A DNA stretch of 64,000 bases from positions 186,001-250,000 of the forward strand of contig NZ_JAAOLX010000008.1 of assembly GCF_011601265.1 (NCBI RefSeq). The letters run 5' to 3'. A model generated the notes under the pieces. That model was not told the DNA's origin and ran no database searches. It saw only the letters and a program-made list of their open reading frames with translations. Position numbers and translations under genes: made by a program. The stretch is from Iodobacter violaceini (GTDB lineage Bacteria > Pseudomonadota > Gammaproteobacteria > Burkholderiales > Chitinibacteraceae). Below, one piece after another: positions 56,501-63,813 of the stretch (positions are counted from its first letter, which is position 1; each line of letters opens with the position of its first letter).

Positions 56501-57383
56501 AGACGAGCCATTAAAACGCGCCGATCTGGCCATGTATCAGGCCAAAGCTGCTGGGCGCAATACGCTGAGATTTTTTGATCCGCAAATGCAGGCCGATGTT
56601 ACCCACCGGGTAGCACTGGAAGCGGGCTTAAGGGAGGCACTGGAGAGCCAGCAATTTATGCTGTTTTATCAGGCACAAGTAAAAGGGACAGGACAGCTAA
56701 CCGGCGCTGAAGCACTGGTACGCTGGCGTCACCCTCAGCAAGGCATGATCTCCCCCACAAAATTTATCCCTTTAGCGGAAGAAAGCGGCTTGATTCTGGC
56801 GCTGGGCAACTGGGTTTTATCAGCCGCCTGCAAGCAACTGGCCCGCTGGGCCAGCTCACCTGAAATGAGCCACCTCACCATCGCCGTTAACGTCAGCCCG
56901 CGCCAGTTTCATCAGGCCGATTTTGTTGAACAGGTCCTTAATATCCTTGCCCGCACAGGGGCCAGTGCACAGCAGCTCAAGCTTGAGCTCACCGAAAGCG
57001 TGCTGATTGCCAATGTAGAAGATGTCATTCTTAAGATGAGTATTTTGAAACAGCAGGGCGTGGGATTTTCGATTGATGATTTTGGCACCGGCTACTCCTC
57101 GCTCTCTTACTTAAAACGCCTGCCGCTGGATCAGCTTAAAATTGATCAGAGCTTTATCCGCGACATTCTGACCGACACAAACGATGCCGCCATCGCCAAA
57201 ATGGTGATTGTGCTGGCCGACAGCCTGGGCCTGAGTGTCATCGCCGAAGGCGTAGAAACCGAAGCTCAGCGTGATTTCCTGGCCAGCCAGGGCTGCCAGT
57301 CCTATCAGGGCTACCTGTACAGCCGCCCCCTGCCCCTGCACGAATTTGAGGCTTACGCCCTGTCAGAACTGATAGAGACTTAA
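53529..57383 (+). CDS. MASE1-PAS-GAF-PAS-PAS-GGDEF-EAL cyclic-di-GMP signalling protein
   Basis: 1284 aa. MASE1 sensory membrane domain at about 1-300 (eight or so helices), PAS about 305-430, GAF about 435-590, PAS 595-725, PAS 725-845, GGDEF about 850-1010 with intact LGGDEFVVML (near 927), and EAL about 1030-1275 with EALVRW and IDDFGTGYSSLSYL. Both catalytic halves keep key motifs, so it may make and degrade c-di-GMP. The start is TTG at 53529 with only a weak ribosome site, so expression may be low or the start different. Confidence 0.9.
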   Translation: MNILSIYRLADLPRIAALSFLLFLSTQLTLAYLSFDGNASVFWIPCGLGLAILLIKGQKYWPALFISALASDLYRGTPALASLIIAITIVLEALLIAALLNKLRIKNTSFSPLLCHSRDYIYLLLIAAPCALLGAFSGAGTLWLNGLIGQQQLFSSMLNWWLGDVLGIATICPLLLVWQQRASMWHQRKIEASLCFGLAFLLGQIVFAGWWHQSLGHIAQSFWAFLFVIWAATRFGRHGSLLLVVMTTTQALFGALHGIGFFAADLAQHRFLNVWLYAMVLNLVGVLLALLINERKHAEALAQESEQRHRTLVEWSPEAIAVHRHGTLIYMNPAAIALAGARDAQALIGQSLLNLVHPDYHQTVQNRTRLISEGGVAERMIEIKLIRPDGVVVDIEVQSTLITLDGKPAIHALIRDITQRKQASQYEQFRNRTLEVLASGAPLLQQLTTLALGVEQLYPAIKCSILLLDQEGQHLRHGAAPSLPDFYNEAIDGVAIGIGVGACGTAAFTGQRVITADIATHPFWDQYKQLAADAGLASCWSQPIIASNHQVLGTFAIYHAIVHSPNPHDIRIIEQSAHLASIAIERNIVAEKLSASEAHYRLLTENVSDVAWRQDINNNYTYISPADEILRGYPSHEVVGLHIFEHLTPEGIAFIKQKRKQRLQEENRGIQTGPYTLEIQQRCKDGRLIWTEILSTPERDAQGQITGYYGITRDITQRKQDEAELRIAAIAFQSQEGMFVTDVDWHILRVNHAFTTITGYSPQDALGQTPIMLTSLRHKAAFYSGMTHHIRQKGTWQGEIWNKRKNGEIFPAWLILTEVKAENGEVTHYVATLTDITSRKAAEEQIQSLAFYDPLTALPNRRLLMDRLAQAMTLGARHESKGALLFIDLDNFKILNDTLGHDTGDLLLVEVAKRLSASTRQGDTVARLGGDEFVVMLEDLSVNALEAATEAEAVGEKILSTLNQIYQLAGYSHHSTPSVGITLFGEQAESIDEPLKRADLAMYQAKAAGRNTLRFFDPQMQADVTHRVALEAGLREALESQQFMLFYQAQVKGTGQLTGAEALVRWRHPQQGMISPTKFIPLAEESGLILALGNWVLSAACKQLARWASSPEMSHLTIAVNVSPRQFHQADFVEQVLNILARTGASAQQLKLELTESVLIANVEDVILKMSILKQQGVGFSIDDFGTGYSSLSYLKRLPLDQLKIDQSFIRDILTDTNDAAIAKMVIVLADSLGLSVIAEGVETEAQRDFLASQGCQSYQGYLYSRPLPLHEFEAYALSELIET

Positions 57384-57384
57384 T

Positions 57385-57804
57385 ATGACCATTCAGCAAC
57401 TCAGCCACCTGACCTTTATTGTTAAAGATCTCAATCGCATGGCACAGTTTTTATGCCTGGGCTTGGGCGCGATTGAAATCTACGACAGCCAGAGCCAGCA
57501 CTTCTCGCTTTCCCATGAAAAGTTCTTCAGCCTAGGCAGCATATGGATTGCCGCCATGCAGGGTGATCCACCTGCAGAACGCAGCTATCAGCATGTGGCA
57601 TTTAAAATTGAAGAACACGAGCTGGCAGACTGCCTGGCCAGGCTTGAAGCCCTGGGCGTTGAAATCAAACCACCCCGCCCCAGGGTAGAAGGCGAAGGGC
57701 AATCGCTCTACTTCTACGACTTTGATAACCACTTGTTTGAGCTTCGCCAGCTCAAACCCTCACAACTCATTGATATAATTATACTAAACAATAAAACCTT
57801 CTAA
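57385..57804 (+). CDS. FosX-like fosfomycin resistance protein (VOC family)
   Basis: 139 aa vicinal-oxygen-chelate protein. LSHLTFIVKDLNRMAQFL opens it; SLSHEKFFSLGSIWIAAMQG, SYQHVAFKI and RVEGEGQSLYFYDFDNHLFE match the FosX signature, with metal ligands His8, the His of QHVAF and the Glu of LFELR. FosX opens the fosfomycin epoxide with water and Mn2+. It starts one base after the stop of the GGDEF-EAL gene, so it is probably co-transcribed. Other VOC functions are possible. Confidence 0.75.
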   Translation: MTIQQLSHLTFIVKDLNRMAQFLCLGLGAIEIYDSQSQHFSLSHEKFFSLGSIWIAAMQGDPPAERSYQHVAFKIEEHELADCLARLEALGVEIKPPRPRVEGEGQSLYFYDFDNHLFELRQLKPSQLIDIIILNNKTF

Positions 57805-58043
57805 TAAAAAAACATCAAACAACATGCCTTTAAGCCGCATTTTTGCTAGGGCCTCTTTCTACTTATTAGAACCGCCCATCAAAAAATCTACTGAGATCTT
57901 TTCAGCATATACCAGCATACCCAAGCCCAATGTGCATTAATTACATCAGCTTACCTAGCCAATACACCCTACCTCTTATTGTGGGCCTAGTAAGCAAAGA
58001 TTAAGATTATTGTACTAATCTTGGTCCCTTATAGGTAGCAGGC

Positions 58044-58577
58044 ATGAAAAAAGTAATACGTTTAGGCGACCAAACCAGCCATGGCGGAGCGGTTGTCAGC
58101 GCGGCCCCCAAGTCAGTTTTCTTTGGCAAAGCAGTGGCGAGAATAGGCGACACGGTAACCTGCCCCATTAATGGCCACGGTCCTTGTACGATTATTGAGG
58201 GAGACCCATCGTGGAATATTGATGGTAAACCGGTAGCACTTGAAGGCCATAAAATAAGCTGTGGCGCGGCACTCATATCCAGCATGCCGCAATTAGGCAG
58301 AGCATATGAGGGAATGGGTGCAATACAAGAAGGCTCCGCCGTTAGTGAAGCGCTTAAAGCAGTTGCTAAATCAGCCCCAGGCCTAGCCGCTGAATTTAAT
58401 CAGCACGTTATTTTTCAAGACCACGAAGGAAAGCCCATTAGCAGCTTGCCCTATCAAATAAAAGGCCCGGATGGCGCAATAGTAGAGGGGAAAACAGACG
58501 CTAGCGGGAAAACCCACGTAGTAGCAGGAAAAAGTGGGGATGCAATGGACTATGACATAACAAAGCAGGATAAATAA
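58044..58577 (+). CDS. T6SS PAAR-domain protein with C-terminal extension
   Basis: 177 aa. PAAR domain at about 1-100 (RLGDQTSHGGAVVSAAPKSV, IGDTVTCPINGHGPCTIIEG, EGHKISCGAALISSM), which caps the type VI secretion spike. Residues about 115-175 form a beta-rich extension (FQDHEGKPISSLPYQIKGPD) that probably carries the effector encoded next. Stop and next start are directly joined. Confidence 0.88.
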   Translation: MKKVIRLGDQTSHGGAVVSAAPKSVFFGKAVARIGDTVTCPINGHGPCTIIEGDPSWNIDGKPVALEGHKISCGAALISSMPQLGRAYEGMGAIQEGSAVSEALKAVAKSAPGLAAEFNQHVIFQDHEGKPISSLPYQIKGPDGAIVEGKTDASGKTHVVAGKSGDAMDYDITKQDK

Positions 58578-59077
58578 TGGCAGACGCTTCCACCGCCAGC
58601 TCAGTAAAACTGACCCCCAAAGCGGACAAAGCAGGCGTTAAAGTAACGTTTAAGGTTTTCTGGAAAACAACGCGCTTTTGGAAAGAAGAGGACATCTTAG
58701 ACTTTCAAAGAGCTGTGCCTGCTATTGTCGAGCGACTGCGTACAGAACAATACTGGGACAAAGAAGGCAGTATCAAAGAAAACAAATTCACCTGTGAAGA
58801 CTTCGCCATTAGAGTCTTGTGCGAATATGCAGCCCCCAAAGGCTTACCCGTAAAGTTAACTACGGGAGTCAGAACTTATTGGAATATGGAAGTTTACAAC
58901 CCCAAGGCGCATGCAGATTATCAATCTAATGTTTACGGCTTTTCTGAAATGGTCATGCTGTCTTATGGTGCACCCGATATGCAACGCCTTGGTGTCAATA
59001 CTGAGGCGGTAAAAGATCCTGAATCACTTAAAGCAGGTGATATTTTAGCGCTTGCGCATGACTGCAGGGACCGATAA
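58577..59077 (+). CDS. T6SS effector candidate, papain-like amidase fold, C-terminally truncated
   Basis: 166 aa. A Cys-containing segment (NKFTCEDFAIRVLCEYAAPK) looks like the nucleophile helix of an NlpC/P60 or papain-like amidase, and GDILALAHD is the usual start of the following strand. The frame ends at once (CRDR, stop) where an IS-end-like sequence begins, so the part that would hold the catalytic His is missing. Overlaps the PAAR gene by one base. Confidence 0.65.
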   Translation: MADASTASSVKLTPKADKAGVKVTFKVFWKTTRFWKEEDILDFQRAVPAIVERLRTEQYWDKEGSIKENKFTCEDFAIRVLCEYAAPKGLPVKLTTGVRTYWNMEVYNPKAHADYQSNVYGFSEMVMLSYGAPDMQRLGVNTEAVKDPESLKAGDILALAHDCRDR

Positions 59078-59080
59078 CGT

Positions 59081-59170
59081 TGACATCTTTTTCCGATTTA
59101 GTTGAGCCAGCCCGCTGATTAGAAAGGCCACCTGTTCCGGTTAAGTTGAGCCAGTGTGCTGGTTCGTGAC
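59081..59170. mobile_element. Insertion-sequence end remnant (IS21-like terminal repeats)
   Basis: Two direct repeats, each TTAGTTGAGCCAG- or TAAGTTGAGCCAG-like followed by nnnGCTG-TT-G, about 46 bases apart, follow TGACATCTTTTTCC directly after the truncated effector. Multiple short terminal repeats of this kind are typical of IS21-family ends. No transposase follows, so it is a remnant. Confidence 0.45.
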
Positions 59171-59610
59171 TGGCAGCGCTTAACACGCATTCTGAGAACA
59201 GAAGATCACCTATACAGTTGCGCTGCAAAAATGGTCATGAACTAGTAAAGAGTGTTGGGATGTTATTGTGGCAAAGGGTGTATACAGTGCTTGAAAGATT
59301 CCTGGCCTTCTCTGGAAACGGCGCATAAGGTGTCAAAAGCACGTGAGGGGCATTGCCTCTCTGATTACTATGTGAATGCAAATACGAAAATCACTTAGCA
59401 ATGCCATCGTGGACATATCTGGGACGCTATTCCTAGCATGGTTTTTAGGGGGCATTGGTGTCAGCAAGGTAGCTTTCTAATACAGATTAATAGCCCCCGC
59501 AGCAAGTTACAGAAAAAGTATGCGGTTTCTGAATGGCACGGGTCTTAGAGCAGATGTTTTAAAAATTAACCCTTGGTCCAGTTGAAGTAGGTTGCCAAAT
59601 AAGGGTGCCT
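59171..59610. other. Degraded region after the IS remnant
   Basis: About 440 bases with no convincing gene. The longest suggestive frame (59376-59480) reads MQIRKSLSNAIVDISGTLFL and a further short hydrophobic stretch: one membrane helix, no family, possibly the stump of an immunity or membrane protein. Confidence 0.35.
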
Positions 59611-59790
59611 TTATTTTTCTGAGCAAGGTGGCGCTATTTCTTGCAATTGCACTGAACCATCGTCCTGAAATTGGCAATCGAGAACATCTCCCTCGACCCA
59701 CCCCATTTCTTCCAATAAACCATCAGGAAAGAGCAATATGCCATCGCCGCTACCAGCGTCTTGAATTGTAGTGCACCACCTTTTAGCCAT
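59611..59790 (-). CDS. AbrB/MazE-like antitoxin-type protein
   Basis: 59 aa from MAKRWCTTIQDAGSGDGILL. The sequence GILLFPDGLLEEMGWVEGDV is the swapped-hairpin motif of AbrB/SpoVT-like DNA-binding antitoxins. No toxin gene is next to it on either side. The frame upstream of this ATG is open but unlike the family. Confidence 0.7.
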   Translation of the reverse strand: MAKRWCTTIQDAGSGDGILLFPDGLLEEMGWVEGDVLDCQFQDDGSVQLQEIAPPCSEK

Positions 59791-60201
59791 TACCATTGTC
59801 CTTACTCCAAATGAAAATGCCACTTCAGGGCAACTTCTTATCAAGGTGAGTACTTTAATTAATATTCTAAATGACAGCCATGCCATTTTATCTTTACGCA
59901 AAAAATAGGTTTCTAAATTAAATGTAAGAACAAATTATGTACCTTTTGCTGTAGAAACGTAGCGCTACCCATCAATTCTTGTGATGGTGGAGCGGTAGTA
60001 CAATGGACTTGCCTTGTGTTTTTGATCAAGTGAGATGGTTACTATTTTGTCATGGCTGCGTGGAGCTGTTCTGCCGGGGATGATGCCTTAGCAGCCGTGT
60101 GGATTTAAATTAATCACGCATTGGGCATGGCAAATGTCATGTTCACAGATCATCTCTCGATACTTGATCATTCCTTAAACTGTTTGAGTCAGGAGTTTGA
60201 A
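59791..60201. other. Intergenic region
   Basis: About 410 bases between the divergent antitoxin-like and phosphatase genes. The frame of the phosphatase is open from 60121. I see no structure beyond short palindromes. Confidence 0.5.
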
Positions 60202-60720
60202 ATGGAATGCCCTAATCAAAATTGTTATTGGGTAGCAGCAGGACAATTGCTAGCGGGTGAATATCCACGTGATCAAGACCTCAAAACATCACAACAAAAA
60301 CTGCAGAAATATCTAAATGCTGGCGTGAGTTTTTTTGTGGATTTAACGCAAGAAGGAGAGCTGTCTCGCTACGATAATTTGCTGCCAGAGCTAGCTTTAA
60401 ATGGTCAGCCAGTTAGATACTTGCGCTTTGCCATTCCGGATAAATCAGTTCCTGGCAACAAACTGTTGATGCGGAACATTCTGGATTCGATTCATCATGC
60501 AATCGGGCAAGGACATTGTGTTTATGTTCATTGCTGGGGTGGCGTTGGGCGAACAGGCACCGTAGTGGGCTGCTACTTAATTGAAGGGGGGATGTCAGGG
60601 CAAGAAGCGCTCATTCATTTACAGCAACTATGGTCGTCCGTCGATAAAATACATCGTCATCCAATCGCTCCTGAAACACAAGAGCAACGGCAATGGATTT
60701 TAGATTGGGCTAGCAATTAG
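60202..60720 (+). CDS. Dual-specificity protein tyrosine phosphatase
   Basis: 172 aa from MECPNQNCYWVAAGQLLAGE; AGGAG lies seven bases upstream. The signature loop HCWGGVGRTG (HCxxGxGRT) with the nucleophile Cys is intact, and the general-acid Asp is probably in FAIPDKSVPGN. Similar stand-alone phosphatases occur in accessory regions. Substrate unknown. Isolated gene. Confidence 0.85.
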   Translation: MECPNQNCYWVAAGQLLAGEYPRDQDLKTSQQKLQKYLNAGVSFFVDLTQEGELSRYDNLLPELALNGQPVRYLRFAIPDKSVPGNKLLMRNILDSIHHAIGQGHCVYVHCWGGVGRTGTVVGCYLIEGGMSGQEALIHLQQLWSSVDKIHRHPIAPETQEQRQWILDWASN

Positions 60721-61188
60721 TGCGTATCAACTGCTGTACTGGGCCACAGTAATCACATATATGGCCCAAGCCGCGATTGTTATGAGTAGAGCCTGATGAA
60801 TTGCTACCATGCTCCGGGCAGGGTGAGCCGCACTGGTTAGAATAATCCCGCACTTTGGTCGGGTATTTTAACCCACGAAGGTATTCAGAAATAGATGTTC
60901 ACTTCTGCCACGTATTGTCTTATTGAGTTATTTGGATCCACAGCAGACACATGTGCCCCCTACAACGCTTATGCATATTCAAGCGTCGTCCCTTCCTGTT
61001 CTGCTACTTGAATATGCGTAGTGGTGACATCATTGCACGTCTTCAGCTTCGTTAGCTTACTGGTAAAGATTCTCCAAATATGATCACTACTATTTCGGTG
61101 TGACTCAGGCTTTCTGAAACGCCCCAGATATAGGACGTCGTTAGGAGGGCTTTGTACTGCAATTAGAATCTACCGACATGTGATGTCC
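60721..61188. other. Intergenic region with an inverted repeat
   Basis: 470 bases, no gene. An 11-bp perfect inverted repeat (60973-60983 GCATATTCAAG with 61008-61018 CTTGAATATGC) is the only structure seen. Confidence 0.5.
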
Positions 61189-61521
61189 TTAATTATTGGA
61201 TTCACTGCTCCGTTTTCTCATCGCTTCTAAGCGCTCTTCAAGTGACAAAATTCGTGGTTTTGGCTGATCAAATGGGAATAGAAGATTTAAATAGTGACAG
61301 CGATCTAAAGCGCTGAGAGCTTTCAGAAATGTTTCTAGATGCCCTTGGCCGTATGTTTCAAGCCGTTTATAGGTTCTTAATGCAATGCCAGCTCGTGCAG
61401 CAAATTGTACTTGTGACTCTTTGCGTAATTTACGACTCCGCCGAATTTTTGCAGCTAAATATGCACACAACTCCTCATTAGAGGCTTGTTTTAAGTGCTG
61501 AGATTCTTGTTCAGGAGTCAT
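61189..61521 (-). CDS. Xre-family helix-turn-helix regulator
   Basis: 110 aa. HTH at about residues 25-70 (LAAKIRRSRKLRKESQVQFAARAGIALRTYKRLE, quoted in parts: QVQFAARAGI and TYKRLETYGQ), then a leucine-rich and basic C-terminus ending in EAMRKRSSESNN. Antitoxin-like in size, but no toxin partner is next to it. Divergent from a two-gene module at 61832. Confidence 0.8.
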   Translation of the reverse strand: MTPEQESQHLKQASNEELCAYLAAKIRRSRKLRKESQVQFAARAGIALRTYKRLETYGQGHLETFLKALSALDRCHYLNLLFPFDQPKPRILSLEERLEAMRKRSSESNN

Positions 61522-61617
61522 TTTTTTTGAAATAGGCCAAATTTGGCACCATTGTAGCGGGTGTTTAATTCAGCTGTTAACAAACATCAAGCAACCTGCT
61601 AGCATTAGTGTCGTTAG

Positions 61618-61653
61618 CTAAACAAAAACACTACATCTTGTGTTTTTGTTTAG
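61618..61653. terminator. Long AT-rich inverted repeat
   Basis: A 14-bp perfect inverted repeat (61618-61631 with 61640-61653) with an 8-base loop. It has A-runs and T-runs on the arms, so it could end transcription in either direction, yet it lies in the promoter region of the HTH gene, where an operator for that regulator would also fit. Confidence 0.55.
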
Positions 61654-61671
61654 AAACCACGCAAAAACCAA

Positions 61672-61692
61672 AGGCCGACATGACGTCGGCCT
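61672..61692. terminator. GC-rich hairpin
   Basis: AGGCCGAC (61672-61679) pairs perfectly with GTCGGCCT (61685-61692) around a 5-base loop, 18 bases after the previous hairpin. No U-run follows. Confidence 0.45.
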
Positions 61693-61831
61693 CGGGAGTT
61701 TCTTAAACTGCTTGAGAACAATCTGAATTAGATCGCTTCAGTGGGGACTGCAAGCATACCTCTGATAAGGATCATTCTCAATAGGCGGTGATGGAAGGCG
61801 TGTATACCCACATCAACTATGAGATCTAACA

Positions 61832-62083
61832 ATGTCTAATTTAAAGACAACCGGAAGTAAAGCTGCAACGGCAGCTTCTAAAACGTTGAATAACGGTTCT
61901 ACAGGCGCAAATTCGCGTACAGCCGCAGCAAGTGCACTTTCTCAAGCGCACACACCACAGAAACAGACATCCGCAGCAGCCGCAACTGCTGCATCCAAAG
62001 TTTTAAGAGATGGTCGAACCAGCGCAACCTCAAAATCAGCCGCCGCCAGTGCACTTGCGCAAGCACGTGGAGGTAAAAAATGA
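61832..62083 (+). CDS. Ala/Ser/Thr-rich small basic protein with internal repeat
   Basis: 83 aa, low complexity, with the unit AAxAASKxLxxGxT-SxSxAAASALxQA repeated twice (residues about 11-38 and 49-78), ending ARGGKK. Proteins of this kind occur in accessory DNA of many proteobacteria with unknown function. Positively charged and possibly DNA-associated. The stop overlaps the next start by four bases (ATGA). Confidence 0.7.
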   Translation: MSNLKTTGSKAATAASKTLNNGSTGANSRTAAASALSQAHTPQKQTSAAAATAASKVLRDGRTSATSKSAAASALAQARGGKK

Positions 62084-62349
62084 ATATCAATTTGGCCCAT
62101 TTAAGAGTGCAAGCAACAAATGGTGGTTGGATTGATTTTGCCGTGTTTGATGCAAAATCAACGACTGGAAATAATAGTGCGCTTTTAGCCCAGCTAACAA
62201 ATTCAGCTCGTCAATCTGGGCTAAAAGTTGATCAATCTGCTTTGGCATTTCAATCAAGTGGAAGACTACAGTTTGTTGGTGATACAAATCTAGTTTCATA
62301 CTTAGCAAAGAGTTGGCGCCCTCACTGGACGCATACGATTAACGTCTAA
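62080..62349 (+). CDS. Hypothetical partner protein, 89 aa
   Basis: Begins MNINLAHLRVQATNGGWIDF. Soluble, alpha/beta, with SALLAQLTNSARQSGLKVDQ and a C-terminal RPHWTHTINV. No named family that I recognise. Translationally coupled to the Ala/Ser-rich protein, so the two probably act together. A strong terminator follows. Confidence 0.7.
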   Translation: MNINLAHLRVQATNGGWIDFAVFDAKSTTGNNSALLAQLTNSARQSGLKVDQSALAFQSSGRLQFVGDTNLVSYLAKSWRPHWTHTINV

Positions 62350-62355
62350 TTATTT

Positions 62356-62383
62356 AAGGGGGAATACAATGTTATTCCCCCTT
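62356..62383 (+). terminator. Terminator after the two-gene module
   Basis: An 11-bp perfect stem (62356-62366 with 62373-62383) with a 6-base loop, seven bases after the stop and followed by a T-rich stretch. Confidence 0.8.
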
Positions 62384-62577
62384 ATCTTTGCATCATCACG
62401 ATCGTTCTTACCACGCGGCGAGATTCTAACCTCAGCAGGCAAACCTATCATTGTTCCACTCATATTAATAAAGCCAGTAGCACCTTTGTGCGAGCATAGA
62501 AACGGATGAACACACTAAGGTGACCTTTTAAATCTCTGTAAATTTTAAGCCCCCACCGTAATGATAACCACACCTAT

Positions 62578-62925
62578 TTATTGCTGATGATGTTTAGCCC
62601 AACCACCAAAAGGGATATTTTGGCTGCGAGCATGATGAACAGGCGAAGCTTCGTAACTCGTGCTGGTGTTTTCCATTTTATTTACATCATTACTGACCTG
62701 CTGCTTATGGTGTTCATTCCAACCACCAAATGGTGTTGCTTCGCTCATCGCGTGATGTGAAGACGGCGAGGAACTCTGCTTCTCTTCAGTAACCATGGAC
62801 GTGGTTTTTTGTTCGGTAGCGGCGCTTGTTAAGGAAGCCCCTTCAACCCGGTTGCCATCTTTAGCAGAAGCAGAAGCAGACATCACCGCTGCAATCATCA
62901 AAGCAAGCACAAAATTGGTTTTCAT
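62578..62925 (-). CDS. Exported His-rich protein with a repeated PFGGW motif
   Basis: 115 aa from MKTNFVLALMIAAVMSASASA (signal peptide, cleavage near SASA/KDG). The mature part is Ser/Thr/His-rich and contains HHAMSEATPFGGWNEHHKQQ and HHARSQNIPFGGWAKHHQQ, two copies of one unit. The paired His and the PFGGW core suggest metal or ligand binding. No family recognised. AAGGAA precedes the ATG. Confidence 0.6.
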   Translation of the reverse strand: MKTNFVLALMIAAVMSASASAKDGNRVEGASLTSAATEQKTTSMVTEEKQSSSPSSHHAMSEATPFGGWNEHHKQQVSNDVNKMENTSTSYEASPVHHARSQNIPFGGWAKHHQQ

Positions 62926-63326
62926 AATCAAAATTCCTTTATGTAGAAAGAGATATGCAAAAATAGCCTTGTGAGAGAGCGCGTTTTTGGGCGTTTGCAA
63001 TCTCGCTCACCATGACCAGCACTTATCGATCAATGCCGCATCACATCAATCAAATGCTTACCTCTAGTCTATAAAAGTGATCCCAACTGTAGCGTTGCCG
63101 CCACGTTACAATTTTGTCATTTGATAGTATTTTTTAATATAAATATCAAGATACGAACTCACCCTTTACTATTTTAAAATAAAGCACGTAATTCTTATTA
63201 AGAATAAGATTTCAAATTTGTCATTCAATGGCAATCTCATTGTTAATGAAGATCTTCTACACTCCATATGGCACACATAGTTAATATGTGTAGCAATTCA
63301 CTTTAATTATGAAAGGAATACATATC
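62926..63326. other. Divergent AT-rich intergenic region
   Basis: 400 bases between two small secreted-protein genes on opposite strands. AT-rich; must hold both promoters. I see no clear operator. Confidence 0.5.
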
Positions 63327-63446
63327 ATGCTGAAAGTTATCGTATTAATCATGGCATTAGCCTTTACAGGAAGTGTGATGGCAAGCCCCGGCCACAATGC
63401 CTCTGATCAGCATCGTGGTTGCACAAAACCGCCTGCTCAATGCTGA
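63327..63446 (+). CDS. Small secreted peptide, 39 aa
   Basis: Reads MLKVIVLIMALAFTGSVMA (signal peptide) then SPGHNASDQHRGCTKPPAQC and stop. AAAGGA lies about 10 bases upstream. The mature 20 residues have two Cys and could form one disulfide. It is shorter than typical ORF cut-offs, so easily missed. No family. Confidence 0.5.
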   Translation: MLKVIVLIMALAFTGSVMASPGHNASDQHRGCTKPPAQC

Positions 63447-63526
63447 TGTTATGGCCTTATCTTGAGATAGAAAATGCTAAGGTTGAAGCCGCTTCGTGAG
63501 CGCTTTTAAAGAACAGGGCAAAGATA

Positions 63527-63700
63527 ATGGACATCAGAAATATTGAGCATTTCTCATTATTACAAACGGCAGCGAAGCCAGTCCCTAGGCTAGAGCCTAC
63601 AACAGCACTCAACCCTATCTCTACAGTGGAGCGTACGGAAGGAGCTCGTGAACAACCTAAAGAAGTGGGTAAAGGGAATACAATTGATACTTATGCCTAA
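63527..63700 (+). CDS. Small hypothetical protein, 57 aa
   Basis: Begins MDIRNIEHFSLLQTAAKPVP. Hydrophilic, Pro/Glu-rich, with no signal peptide, and no recognised family. It lies 80 bases after the secreted peptide and 18 bases before a strong terminator, so both may form one transcript. Only a weak ribosome site is visible. Confidence 0.45.
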   Translation: MDIRNIEHFSLLQTAAKPVPRLEPTTALNPISTVERTEGAREQPKEVGKGNTIDTYA

Positions 63701-63717
63701 CATTCAGCATCCTGCTT

Positions 63718-63752
63718 AAACCGGCAAAATATCTGTTTGCCGGTTTTTTTAT
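63718..63752 (+). terminator. Intrinsic terminator of the small-protein pair
   Basis: An 11-bp perfect stem (63718-63728 with 63736-63746), arms AAACCGGCAAA and TTTGCCGGTTT, followed by further Ts. Confidence 0.88.
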
Positions 63753-63813
63753 ATGGCATTAGAGGAATTGTTTTACAGTCGCTACTTAATTCAAATAGCA
63801 GCAATATGTCAAT

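Noticed and set aside
57805-58043. Gene between the FosX-like and PAAR genes
   Set aside because: Only 240 bases, AT-rich, many stops in all frames.
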